From CAWKEY01 sp963848675 (GTDB taxonomy: Bacteria; Pseudomonadota; Gammaproteobacteria; Methylococcales; Methylomonadaceae): a stretch of DNA of 52,502 nucleotides. This document shows positions 8,808 to 17,016 of the stretch, one piece after another. Within the stretch, counting starts at the first letter, position 1. The number at the start of each line of letters is the position of its first letter. The stretch is taken from NCBI GenBank assembly GCA_963848675.1, contig CAWKEY010000018.1:1-52502 (forward strand). Direction: 5' to 3'. Made by a program: the position numbers and the translations under genes. The notes beneath the pieces were generated by a model. The model made no database searches, was not told where the DNA came from, and saw only the letters and a list, made by a program, of their open reading frames with translations.

Positions 8808-9200
8808 ATGCCTGAACTCGAAAGTATCCGTTTAGACAAATGGTTATGGGCTGCGCGTTTTTTTAAAACCCGCAAATTGGCCGCCGATGCGATTGCGGGC
8901 GGTAAAGTCCATGTCAAGCAACAACGTACAAAACCGGGTAAAGAAGTCAAACCCGGCGATACCCTCTCAATCAGCAAAGACGGCTCCCACTGGGCCATCA
9001 CCATTATAGCCCTCAGCAGTCAGCGCCGGCCCGCCAAAGAAGCCGTCCTGCTCTTCGAAGAAGACCCCGAAAGCCACGCCAAACGCCAGCTGCAAATACA
9101 ACAGGAACGCGAACAACGCGAGCTGTTGCCTTTTAGCGGTCAGGATCACAAACCCAACAAAAAAGAAAGACGGCTGATTCACCGTTTTAAACAGGGCTAA
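8808..9200 (+). CDS. hslR: Hsp15, S4-domain ribosome-associated heat-shock protein
   Basis: This 130-aa protein contains an N-terminal S4 RNA-binding domain (IRLDKWLWAARFFKTRKLAA, about residues 6-25, followed by GGKVHVKQQRTKPGKEVKPGD) and a lysine/arginine-rich C-terminal tail. This is the architecture of Hsp15, which binds free 50S subunits carrying stalled nascent chains and helps to recycle them. Length matches E. coli HslR (133 aa). It has no strong ribosome site before the ATG. The converging tusE gene ends 30 bases downstream. Confidence 0.93.
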   Translation: MPELESIRLDKWLWAARFFKTRKLAADAIAGGKVHVKQQRTKPGKEVKPGDTLSISKDGSHWAITIIALSSQRRPAKEAVLLFEEDPESHAKRQLQIQQEREQRELLPFSGQDHKPNKKERRLIHRFKQG

Positions 9201-9230
9201 CGGGAGGGGAGCTGGGCTATGATCAGCGCC

Positions 9231-9563
9231 TTACAAACAGGCCGGCGGTTTGGGCAAACCCGCCAGTTTGCAGGCGTATTTTAGCGGGCCTTCGGGAAAC
9301 AGCCGATACAGGTAGCGGCTATTGCCTTTCGCCTCACCCAACACCTTGGCAATGGCCTTGGTAAATACCCGGGCATTAGGCAAATGCTTATATTGTTGAT
9401 AATAATCACGTATAAACCAGATAATTTCCCAGTGGCCATCAGTCAAATGAAGATGATTTAATTCCGCCAGCTGCATGGCGACTGCTTCATTCCAATCCGC
9501 TGCACGCACTAAAAAGCCCTGTTCGGTCGTTTCCAGGCGCTCGCCATTGACTATCAAGACCAT
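9231..9563 (-). CDS. tusE: TusE/DsrC family sulfur-relay protein
   Basis: This 110-aa protein carries persulfide sulfur, either to MnmA for tRNA 2-thiouridine (TusE) or to sulfite reductase in sulfur oxidisers (DsrC). The family C-terminus is clear: CKLAGLPKPPACL, with the terminal penultimate cysteine that accepts sulfur and a second cysteine 11 residues earlier, as in DsrC. Upstream are DWNEAVA and the helix NHLHLTDGHWEIIWFIRDYY. Its start overlaps tusB by 10 bases. The presence of both cysteines permits a DsrC-type disulfide. Only TusB accompanies it here; TusC and TusD are not in the window, so its exact role is open. Confidence 0.88.
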   Translation of the reverse strand: MVLIVNGERLETTEQGFLVRAADWNEAVAMQLAELNHLHLTDGHWEIIWFIRDYYQQYKHLPNARVFTKAIAKVLGEAKGNSRYLYRLFPEGPLKYACKLAGLPKPPACL

Positions 9564-9844
9564 GACTGTATGAGCGGATGTTTGACCGTTAAGGCAACCA
9601 GTCCGGCATAATCAATGACTTCGATGCCTTGAAGTAACTCGTCGGCATCTATACCACGAACAGCCAAGTCGTCTTCCAGCACATACAAACCCCGGGTGTT
9701 TAACTGTTTTGTTAATGTATCCGCCAGGGTTCCATTTTGCAGAATTCTCAAAACCGAGTTTTCAAGAAACACCAGCACATCACCGGCATCGGTTCGCTCC
9801 AGCACAGCCGTTTCAATGGGCGATTGAAAAATCAGATGCAGCAC
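9554..9844 (-). CDS. tusB: TusB/DsrH family sulfur-relay protein
   Basis: This 96-aa protein has the small DsrH/TusB fold: MLHLIFQSP at the start, LERTDAGDVLVFLENSV in the middle and a C-terminal TVKHPLIQSW. TusB forms the TusBCD complex that hands sulfur from TusD to TusE for tRNA wobble-uridine thiolation. It overlaps tusE by 10 bases and begins 1 base after the gdx stop, so the three genes form a tight minus-strand operon. TusC and TusD homologues are not adjacent. Sequence conservation in this family is low, so the assignment rests partly on the partner gene. Confidence 0.8.
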   Translation of the reverse strand: MLHLIFQSPIETAVLERTDAGDVLVFLENSVLRILQNGTLADTLTKQLNTRGLYVLEDDLAVRGIDADELLQGIEVIDYAGLVALTVKHPLIQSWS

Positions 9845-9845
9845 G

Positions 9846-10190
9846 TTAATGCATATCGGTTAATTTAAGACCAATAATCCCGCCTACCACCAGGGTAATG
9901 GACAATAACCGGTATAAGTCTGCCGATTCTTTAAACAGAAAGATACCCAATATCGCCACACCGACTGCGCCCATGCCCGTCCAAACGGCATAGGCAGTCC
10001 CCAAAGGCAGGGTTTTTATGGCCAGCATCAACAAATAAAAACTGCCCCCGCCGGACACCAGCGTGACTATACTGGGCCACAGCTTGGTAAAGCCCTGGTT
10101 ATATTTAAGACTTAAAGCAAAGACAATTTCTGTAAGACCCGCAGAAAATAAAAGCAACCACGCCAAGGCAATACCCCTTTCTTTATGCAC
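9846..10190 (-). CDS. gdx: SMR family exporter, Gdx/SugE type
   Basis: This 114-aa membrane protein has four predicted transmembrane helices. It belongs to the small multidrug resistance family, with the membrane glutamate in AGLTEIVFALSLKY that couples proton antiport. The subgroup pattern GFTKLWPS and LPLGTAYAVWTGMGAVG fits SugE/Gdx guanidinium exporters better than EmrE-type drug pumps. It functions as a dual-topology dimer in this family. It heads the operon with tusB and tusE, an unusual combination. No guanidine riboswitch fold was seen in the 63-base AT-rich leader. Confidence 0.85.
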   Translation of the reverse strand: MHKERGIALAWLLLFSAGLTEIVFALSLKYNQGFTKLWPSIVTLVSGGGSFYLLMLAIKTLPLGTAYAVWTGMGAVGVAILGIFLFKESADLYRLLSITLVVGGIIGLKLTDMH

Positions 10191-10253
10191 AATAATGTTA
10201 AATATTCTACAATATTCAATTAATTAATATTTAAAAAAGACCTAAGCCTCGCG

Positions 10254-10961
10254 ATGGACAATCAAAGCTTCTCAATTAACAATACTGAACAAATCATCAG
10301 TCATCTGGCTTTATTAGCCAAAAACAACTGCCTGCTCACTGCTCAGTTTGGCAGCCAAAATGAGTCCTTTATCACAACCATCGTTGATATTAATAGAAAG
10401 AGCCACTCCATAATTCTGGATTACGGACCCAAAGCTTATCTCAACCAGCAAATCCAGAGTACCTCTAAAATTACCTTCAAAACCGAATATGCCGGCATCA
10501 AGGTCACCTTCGCCGGCAGCTCCCTGACAAAAATCACTCACGAAGGCGAGCCGGCATTCTCAATGCCCATCCCGTCATCCCTCTTCTGGCTGCAACGCCG
10601 CGAGTTCTACCGGGTAAAATCACCCTTATCCAAGGCCAGTTATTGCCAACTCATGCTGCCTGACCATGAGCCCGTTCTGCTCAAGCTGCACGACATCAGC
10701 CTGTCCGGCTTCGCCATGCTCAATACCTCCAAAGAAATTTCCGGCCTACTGCTGCCCACCAGCCAGTTTGATCAATGCAAACTCATACTCGATGATGCGG
10801 GAACAGATACGATTGCTTTCGAGGTGCGCTACAAAATCATCATGAACGCCAGCAAACAAGAGATCATCCAAAAAATAGGCTGTAAATTTACCCAGATAAC
10901 CCGGGCATTTGAGTCCGTCATTCAGCGCTACATGCAGCAAATTGAACGCGAAAGTCATTAA
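10254..10961 (+). CDS. YcgR-like flagellar brake protein with PilZ domain
   Basis: The 235-aa protein has a YcgR N-terminal domain (about residues 1-115) followed by a PilZ domain that binds cyclic di-GMP. The PilZ ligand motifs are visible: QRREFYRV (RxxxR type) at about residue 119 and DISLSGFAM (D/NxSxxG) at about residue 150. Proteins of this build slow flagellar rotation when c-di-GMP is high. No flagellar genes are in the window, so coupling to motility is inferred from the family. It is divergent from gdx across a short AT-rich spacer. Confidence 0.82.
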   Translation: MDNQSFSINNTEQIISHLALLAKNNCLLTAQFGSQNESFITTIVDINRKSHSIILDYGPKAYLNQQIQSTSKITFKTEYAGIKVTFAGSSLTKITHEGEPAFSMPIPSSLFWLQRREFYRVKSPLSKASYCQLMLPDHEPVLLKLHDISLSGFAMLNTSKEISGLLLPTSQFDQCKLILDDAGTDTIAFEVRYKIIMNASKQEIIQKIGCKFTQITRAFESVIQRYMQQIERESH

Positions 10962-11027
10962 AAATATCCAAATACCTGCCCTGCCGGATAGCCCAGGCAG
11001 CATGCTGTACTGAAAAACACACTGCCA

Positions 11028-12392
11028 ATGCCTCCTACACAGCGTAAAATTTATACGGTATCCCAGCTCAATCGTGAAACCAGCCAGCTGCTCGGCGAGC
11101 ATTTTCTGACTGTGCTGGTGGAGGGCGAGCTATCGAACTTAAGCACACCGGCTTCCGGGCATATGTATTTTTCCTTGAAAGATGCCAATGCCCAGATACG
11201 CTGTGCACTGTTTAAAAATCAGCAGCGCCGGCTGGGCTTTAGGCCGGAAAACGGCAAACAGGTTATCGTAACAGCCGAAGTCAGTCTGTACGAACCCAGA
11301 GGCGACTACCAACTCATCGTCGAACAACTTGAAGAAGCCGGCGATGGCGCCTTGCGCAGGGCTTTTGATGCGCTGAAATTCAAACTGTCGGCAGAAGGCC
11401 TGTTCGATGCCGCCAACAAACGCAGCCTGCCGGCCCTGCCCAACACTATCGGCGTCATAACTTCGCCCTCGGGCGCTGCCATCAGAGATATCTTGACGGT
11501 TTTACAACGCCGCTTTGCGGCCATACCGGTCATTATTTATCCGGCTGCCGTACAGGGCAGCAATGCCCAGCATGAAATTGCCAACGCCATAGCGACCGCT
11601 AATAAACTCAAGCAATGCGACGTCATTATTCTTGCGCGCGGCGGCGGCTCGCTGGAAGATCTTTGGGCTTTCAATGAAGAAAAGGTGGCCAGGGCTATTC
11701 ACGCCAGCACCATCCCGATCATTTCGGGCATCGGCCATGAAACCGATTTTACCATTGCCGATTTTGTTGCCGATCTACGCGCCGCCACTCCCTCGGCCGC
11801 GGCCGAGCACGCAAGCCCGGATCAACAGCAATGGCTGGCCCGGTTCATCTACCTGGAAGCGCGCCTGCAACAGCAACTGCAACGCAAACTGCAGCAAAAA
11901 CAGCAAACCCTGGACTGGATTGGCAAACGCCTGCAACAGCAGCATCCTGGACAGCGGCTGGCCAGAAACAGGCAGCGGATGACGGAGCTTGAAGCAAGAC
12001 TTCAGCACAGCATGCACACCAGGCTCCGGCGTCATGCCGGCACCCTTGAAGCCAAAATGGCCAAATTATGGCAACACACACCCGCTATTACTATTAACCG
12101 CTACCAACAGCGAAATCACTACCTCAGCCAGCGGCTGATCACTGCCGGCCAGCGCCGGCTGGAGCAACTCAATCAGCGCCTGCTTAATGCCAGTCAAACC
12201 TTACATGCCGTCAGCCCTTTGGCTACGTTAAACCGGGGTTATACGCTGACGCTACTGCTGCCTTCTGGACAAATTATCAGGTCAAGCGCACAATTACGGC
12301 CCGGCGACCTAGTGCAAACCCGGCTTGCCCAAGGCCAATTCGTCAGTCAGGTTAAGGACATTGAAGTTGCAACAACGCCGACATTCCTATAA
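11028..12392 (+). CDS. xseA: Exodeoxyribonuclease VII large subunit
   Basis: XseA is the catalytic subunit of ExoVII, a processive single-strand exonuclease of mismatch repair and DNA damage processing. The 454-aa product shows an N-terminal OB fold (VSQLNRETSQLLGEHF, then VEGELSNLSTPASGHMYFSLKD) and the catalytic core with GVITSPSGAAIRDIL, ARGGGSLEDLWAFN and SGIGHETDFTIADFVADLRA. A long glutamine-rich coiled coil (about residues 275-390) and the terminal ATLNRGYTL segment follow. Length agrees with E. coli XseA (456 aa). The small subunit xseB is not adjacent. Confidence 0.96.
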   Translation: MPPTQRKIYTVSQLNRETSQLLGEHFLTVLVEGELSNLSTPASGHMYFSLKDANAQIRCALFKNQQRRLGFRPENGKQVIVTAEVSLYEPRGDYQLIVEQLEEAGDGALRRAFDALKFKLSAEGLFDAANKRSLPALPNTIGVITSPSGAAIRDILTVLQRRFAAIPVIIYPAAVQGSNAQHEIANAIATANKLKQCDVIILARGGGSLEDLWAFNEEKVARAIHASTIPIISGIGHETDFTIADFVADLRAATPSAAAEHASPDQQQWLARFIYLEARLQQQLQRKLQQKQQTLDWIGKRLQQQHPGQRLARNRQRMTELEARLQHSMHTRLRRHAGTLEAKMAKLWQHTPAITINRYQQRNHYLSQRLITAGQRRLEQLNQRLLNASQTLHAVSPLATLNRGYTLTLLLPSGQIIRSSAQLRPGDLVQTRLAQGQFVSQVKDIEVATTPTFL

Positions 12393-12457
12393 ATTTTCGC
12401 CCCTTGCGCACTGGTCAACCCAAAACGCCCAACCTCATAGGAGGATCGTTTAATTAC

Positions 12458-13849
12458 ATGAGAATACTCATTCTTGGCGCCGGCAGGACTGGCGCTTCCG
12501 TCGCCGAAGCACTGGCGAGCGAAGAAAACGATATTGTGGTCATTGACACCAAGGCACACCTGCTTGATGCCATCAAGGAACGCTTCGATATTTCCACGGT
12601 TGTCGGCAATGCCGCGCATCCTACCGTGCTCGAACAAGCTGGCGTACACAACACCGACATGGTCATCGCGGTAACCGACCGTGATGAAACCAATATGCTG
12701 GCCTGTGTCGTCATTAATACACTTTACAGCCGCCCGAAAACCATCGCCCGGGTGCGCGCTATCGACTTTTTAAAAAATCCGACCCTGTTTGGCGCCAAGG
12801 GCATTCCGATAGACATCGTCATTAGTCCTGAACAGATCGTCATGGAATCCATCCGTAATCTGATTGAGTTTCCGGGGGTTTTACATATTTCCGAGTTTGC
12901 CGGCGGTTTGGTAAGACTGTTTTCAGTTAAAGTCGTCGCCGACAGTTTTTTAACAGGCAAACAAATCAAGTCCCTGAAAGAGCGCCTGGCTTACGGAAAA
13001 ATTCGCGTGGTGGCGATATTTAGAGAAGGCATAGCCCTGTCGGCCAACGGCGAGGCCATGATAGCCGAGGGCGATGAGGTGTTCTTTGTGGCACCCAGCA
13101 CCGAAGTCCGCAAGATTTTGAAAGAACTGCATACCCTCGAAGAACCGTTAAAACGCATCATCATTGCCGGCGGCGGCCATATCGGCAAACGTCTGGCGCT
13201 GGCGCTTGAACATGACCATCAAGTCAAAATCATAGAAAAGGATCCTGAGCGCGCCAGAAGAATATCCAGCGACCTCAATCATACCGTCGTGCTGCAGGGC
13301 AATTGCACGGATGAAGCCCTGCTGCTTGATGAGGGGGTTAATAAAGCCGACCTGTTTTGCGCGATTACCAACTTCGATGGTGAAAACATTATCTCCGCCT
13401 CCTTGGCAAAACGCTTGGGCGCGCGTAAATCATTCTGTCTGCTCAATAATGTCTCTTATACCAAATTGTTGCCCGGTACCGGCATCGACGTGGCCGTGCT
13501 GCCCAACCTTGAAACCCTGGGCAGCATCTTAAAGCATGTGCGGCGCGGCGATGTGGCCCAGGTCACTTCCCTGTGCGGCGGCACCGCAGAAGCGATCGAA
13601 GCGATTGCGCATCAAGGCAAGGGACAATCGTCGGTGGTTGGCCGCAGACTGGACAACATTCAGCTCCCGGAAGGTATCGTCATGGGCGCGTTAATCCGCA
13701 AAAGGCAAGTCATACATATTCACCATGATACGGTTTTTGAAGAGGGCGATCATGTGGTGATGTTCACGACCGATAAAAAACTGGTGCCGTATATCGAGAA
13801 AAAATTCGTGACCAACATCGAAAAAATGCCTAACAACCCAAAGAAATAA
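12458..13849 (+). CDS. trkA: Trk system potassium uptake regulatory protein TrkA
   Basis: The 463-aa cytosolic protein has two RCK (regulator of K+ conductance) units in tandem. Each has a Rossmann NAD-binding loop: LGAGRTGASVAEAL at residue 5 and AGGGHIGKRLALAL near residue 235. Each is followed by a TrkA-C domain. It gates the TrkH channel in response to nucleotides. An AGGAGG ribosome site 12 bases before the ATG at 12458 fixes the start; the longer in-frame reading from 12404 adds unlikely residues. trkH follows 86 bases later. Confidence 0.96.
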   Translation: MRILILGAGRTGASVAEALASEENDIVVIDTKAHLLDAIKERFDISTVVGNAAHPTVLEQAGVHNTDMVIAVTDRDETNMLACVVINTLYSRPKTIARVRAIDFLKNPTLFGAKGIPIDIVISPEQIVMESIRNLIEFPGVLHISEFAGGLVRLFSVKVVADSFLTGKQIKSLKERLAYGKIRVVAIFREGIALSANGEAMIAEGDEVFFVAPSTEVRKILKELHTLEEPLKRIIIAGGGHIGKRLALALEHDHQVKIIEKDPERARRISSDLNHTVVLQGNCTDEALLLDEGVNKADLFCAITNFDGENIISASLAKRLGARKSFCLLNNVSYTKLLPGTGIDVAVLPNLETLGSILKHVRRGDVAQVTSLCGGTAEAIEAIAHQGKGQSSVVGRRLDNIQLPEGIVMGALIRKRQVIHIHHDTVFEEGDHVVMFTTDKKLVPYIEKKFVTNIEKMPNNPKK

Positions 13850-13935
13850 TGCTGCACGCGATGCCGGACCCACTGATCCAGCGTTTTCGCCGACGCAACT
13901 GATTCACCACCCTACACTACAATTCAAGCGCCTCC

Positions 13936-15393
13936 ATGAACGTCTTGTTAACCATCACCCATATTTTCGGCTTGGTCACCATGGGCTTTAGCGGCTTAAT
14001 GGCCACCTGCCTGCTAACTGCTGCGATTAGCAATGACGGCGCCCTCATTGCGTTTTTGGAGGGTTCGGCCATCACCTTACTGGCCGGAGCCTTGATGTTT
14101 TTTTCGACCATTCGCCGCGAGAAAAAAGTGTCGCAAAGAGTGGGTTTTCTGCTGGTGACCGTGACTTGGTCACTGATTCCCGTATTCTGTACACTGCCGC
14201 TCTTGCTCTATATCCCAGGCATAAGCTTTATCGACGCCTATTTCGAGGTTGTCTCAGGCCTCACTACAACCGGCGCCACCGTACTTAGCGGCCTCGATCA
14301 TCTGCCCATGTCGATCAACCTGTGGCGGCATGAATTAAACTGGATTGCGGGCATGGGTATCATTATTTTCGCGGTCGCCATCCTGCCGATGCTGGGCGTT
14401 GGCGGCATGCAATTGATCAAGGCGGAAACACCGGGAACGGTCAAGGAATCGGAACTGCCGCCGCGTATCGCGCAAACAGCAAAAGCCCTCTGGATGGTCT
14501 ACGCAGGCCTAACCCTGGCCTGTATATTGGCCTTGGGGTTAGCCGGGATGAGCTGGTTTGACGCCATTTGCCATGCCTTTTCGGCGATGAGTTTGGGCGG
14601 ATTTTCCACGCATGACAATAGCGTCGGTTATTTCAATTCGTTAGCTATTGAAGTCGTGCTGACCATTTTTCAGCTGTTGGCGGCGATTAACTTCGCCACG
14701 CATTTTGTGGCCATCCGGAAACGCTCATTCAAGGCCTATGGCGATGATCTCGAAGCGGTAAGCCTGTTGGCCCTAGTGTTAAGCAGCTGTGTTTTGGCGG
14801 CAGCGGTGTTGTGGCAAGCCGGCACCTACCCGGATTTTTTTACGGCCTTACGCCATGCCACCTTCAATCTGGTCACCATCGCGACCGACTGCGGTTACGC
14901 CAGCCAGGATTTTGGCCAGTGGCCTATTTTTGTACCCATGTGGATGCTGCTGCTCAGTTGTATTACCGCCTCTTCCGGATCTACGGGCGGCGGTATTCGC
15001 ATGCTCAGAACCATCGTGCTGGTCAAGCAGTCGCATCTGGAACTGTATAAATTCATTCATCCTGCCGCCATAAAGCCCCTTAAAATCAGCGAGCATATCG
15101 TACCCACCAAAATCATCACCGCAGTGACCGGCTTTATTTTTCTGTATTTCATCAGCGTCGTAGCGCTGGTCTTCATGCTCTTGCTGACCCACATGGATTT
15201 TGTCAGCGCCCTCAGCGCCATCATCGCCTGTATTAATAACGCCGGCCCCGGCCTCAATGAAGTTGGCCCCTCGTCTAACTACGCCAGCCTGAGCGATATA
15301 CAAACAGCTATCTGCACCTTCGCCATGCTGCTGGGACGGGTGCAAATATTCTCGATCATCATTTTATTCGTGCCGGAATTCTGGAGAAAATAG
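13936..15393 (+). CDS. trkH: Trk potassium uptake channel subunit TrkH
   Basis: This 485-aa polytopic membrane protein is the K+-translocating subunit of the Trk system. The four selectivity-filter-like loops of the SKT superfamily can be followed: SGLTTTGATVL, AMSLGGFSTHD, TIATDCGYASQDF and NAGPGLNEVGPS. The SSGSTGGGIRM loop typical of TrkH/KtrB gating is present. Length matches E. coli TrkH (483 aa). It forms a pair with trkA on the same strand, which supports a functional Trk system for osmotic and ionic homeostasis. Confidence 0.96.
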   Translation: MNVLLTITHIFGLVTMGFSGLMATCLLTAAISNDGALIAFLEGSAITLLAGALMFFSTIRREKKVSQRVGFLLVTVTWSLIPVFCTLPLLLYIPGISFIDAYFEVVSGLTTTGATVLSGLDHLPMSINLWRHELNWIAGMGIIIFAVAILPMLGVGGMQLIKAETPGTVKESELPPRIAQTAKALWMVYAGLTLACILALGLAGMSWFDAICHAFSAMSLGGFSTHDNSVGYFNSLAIEVVLTIFQLLAAINFATHFVAIRKRSFKAYGDDLEAVSLLALVLSSCVLAAAVLWQAGTYPDFFTALRHATFNLVTIATDCGYASQDFGQWPIFVPMWMLLLSCITASSGSTGGGIRMLRTIVLVKQSHLELYKFIHPAAIKPLKISEHIVPTKIITAVTGFIFLYFISVVALVFMLLLTHMDFVSALSAIIACINNAGPGLNEVGPSSNYASLSDIQTAICTFAMLLGRVQIFSIIILFVPEFWRK

Positions 15394-15423
15394 ACTTGCC
15401 GTAGTGTTGGCCAAAGGCGGCGC

Positions 15424-15945
15424 TTATTGGCTCACAGGAATCAGCGGCCATTGCTGCAAAACACGATAAACCACACCGCCGGGCTCGCTACAGGACTCAA
15501 CCAGACAAAATGTCTCGGCACGCCAGAGAATGGGTTCAAAGCGTATTTCAGCTGCACGGCGGGCACGTCTGGCCAGAGTAATGTGGGGCGTATAGGGCTG
15601 GCTCTCGATTTGCAGGCCGCACGCGCTGACTTCCTGCTCCAAGGCGGCTGCCAGGTTGACATAGTCCGCTAGCGCATTACTACAGCTCAGGCATAACACC
15701 CTGGGCCTGCGCCAGTAACTCAACTGATCAAAGCTCAGCGCAAAGGTTTTGGCGGAAATGGCGCCGATGCGCTGCCTAATCAACAAGGCAGTCGCGTCAT
15801 CGACATTGCCCAGAAACACCAGCGTGACATGATAATTGCGCGGGCGTACGGCTTTTATATCGCTCGCCGGAATCAACTGACTCACTCGTTGCAATGCTTG
15901 CCGAATTTCAGGTTCCGGCCACAAGGCAAAAAACAATCGTTTCAT
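15424..15945 (-). CDS. thpR: RNA 2',3'-cyclic phosphodiesterase (LigT/ThpR)
   Basis: The 173-aa protein is a 2H phosphoesterase with both HxTx catalytic motifs: HVTL in the segment YHVTLVFLGNV (about residue 39) and HITL in YTPHITLARRA (about residue 120). The family hydrolyses 2',3'-cyclic phosphate ends of RNA and can ligate tRNA half molecules in vitro. The start MKRLFFALWPE is typical, and a GGGTGAG ribosome site precedes it. It converges with trkH across 30 bases. Confidence 0.92.
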   Translation of the reverse strand: MKRLFFALWPEPEIRQALQRVSQLIPASDIKAVRPRNYHVTLVFLGNVDDATALLIRQRIGAISAKTFALSFDQLSYWRRPRVLCLSCSNALADYVNLAAALEQEVSACGLQIESQPYTPHITLARRARRAAEIRFEPILWRAETFCLVESCSEPGGVVYRVLQQWPLIPVSQ

Positions 15946-15993
15946 TAGCTCACCCGAAACTAATCAAAAAAATAGCCCGGTCATTCTATCAAC

Positions 15994-16033
15994 AAAAAAG
16001 CCGCAGCCCGCTTGCGCAGGATGCGGCTTTTTT
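15994..16033 (-). terminator. Rho-independent terminator after mtkB
   Basis: A 12-bp perfect stem (aaaaaagccgca / tgcggctttttt) with a 16-base loop ends in a run of T on either strand. It lies about 90 bases beyond the mtkB stop, so it probably ends the mcl-mtkA-mtkB transcript. Confidence 0.8.
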
Positions 16034-16119
16034 ATTTATGGCAAAAAATGCTTCATTCGGTCACTTTTGCGGAATTTAGCTTACCCACATCCGTAAGCGT
16101 ACGCGATTGAAGTCAACCT

Positions 16120-17007
16120 TTACATTTTTGCCAGCACCGCAGCCACCGTTGAACCCATGGCTGAAGGGGTGGGCGCAATCGTTACCCCCAGCTCTTTCAG
16201 CATGGCTACTTTTTCCGCGGCACTTTCACCAACCGATGAAATAATCGCGCCGGCGTGCCCCATGCGGCGGCCCTCTGGCGCGGTTAAGCCTGCTATATAG
16301 GCAACCAACGGTTTTTTCATGTTTTCTTTGGCGAACAGGCCGGCTTCCACTTCTTGCGGGCCGCCGATTTCACCGATCATGACCACGACTTTGGTTTCCG
16401 GATCGGCTTCAAATTTTTCCAGAATATCGCGGTGCGAGCTGCCGTTGATTGGATCGCCGCCGATTCCGACCGAAGTCGAAACGCCGATGCCCAAGGCTTT
16501 CATCTGATCGGCCGCTTCGTAACCCAGGGTACCCGAACGTCCTACGATACCAACGTTACCCTGTTTATAGATATGCCCGGGCATGATGCCCAGCATCGCG
16601 CGTCCCGGACTGATGGTGCCGGCACAGTTGGGGCCGGTCAGGATCATTCTTTTTTCCTTGGGGAAACGGCTTAGAAAATTTTTGACTTTCATCATGTCTT
16701 GCGTAGGAATACCGTCGGTAATCGCAACACAATATTTAATGCCGGCATCGGCGGCTTCCATGATGGAATCGGCGGCAAAGGCAGGCGGCACAAAAATTAT
16801 GCTGGCTTCGGCGCCGACGTGCTGCACCGCTTCTTTAACCGTATTGAAGACCGGCAAGCCCAGATGGGTTTGCCCGCCTTTGCCGGGGGTTATGCCGCCG
16901 ACGACTTTAGAGCCGTAGTTGATCATGTCCTGCGCATGGAAGCTGCCGATCTTGCCGGTAAATCCCTGGACGATAATGCGCGTGTTTTCGTTAATTAAAA
17001 TTGCCAT
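16120..17007 (-). CDS. mtkB: Malate-CoA ligase (malate thiokinase) alpha subunit
   Basis: The 295-aa protein is homologous to succinyl-CoA synthetase alpha (SucD). A CoA-binding Rossmann domain is at the N-terminus (IVQGFTGKIGSFHAQDMINYG), and the active-site phosphohistidine sits in RRMGHAGAIIS near residue 250. In the serine cycle this enzyme makes malyl-CoA from malate, CoA and ATP. Assignment to malate rather than succinate rests on context: it forms an operon with mtkA and malyl-CoA lyase. It starts 9 bases after mtkA with a GAGAGGA site. Sequence alone cannot exclude activity on succinate. Confidence 0.87.
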   Translation of the reverse strand: MAILINENTRIIVQGFTGKIGSFHAQDMINYGSKVVGGITPGKGGQTHLGLPVFNTVKEAVQHVGAEASIIFVPPAFAADSIMEAADAGIKYCVAITDGIPTQDMMKVKNFLSRFPKEKRMILTGPNCAGTISPGRAMLGIMPGHIYKQGNVGIVGRSGTLGYEAADQMKALGIGVSTSVGIGGDPINGSSHRDILEKFEADPETKVVVMIGEIGGPQEVEAGLFAKENMKKPLVAYIAGLTAPEGRRMGHAGAIISSVGESAAEKVAMLKELGVTIAPTPSAMGSTVAAVLAKM

Positions 17008-17016
17008 CGTGTCCTC

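Noticed and set aside
10191..10253. Possible guanidine riboswitch before the Gdx-type exporter
   Set aside because: The 63-base AT-rich leader shows no paired ACGR-type hairpins or ykkC-like structure.
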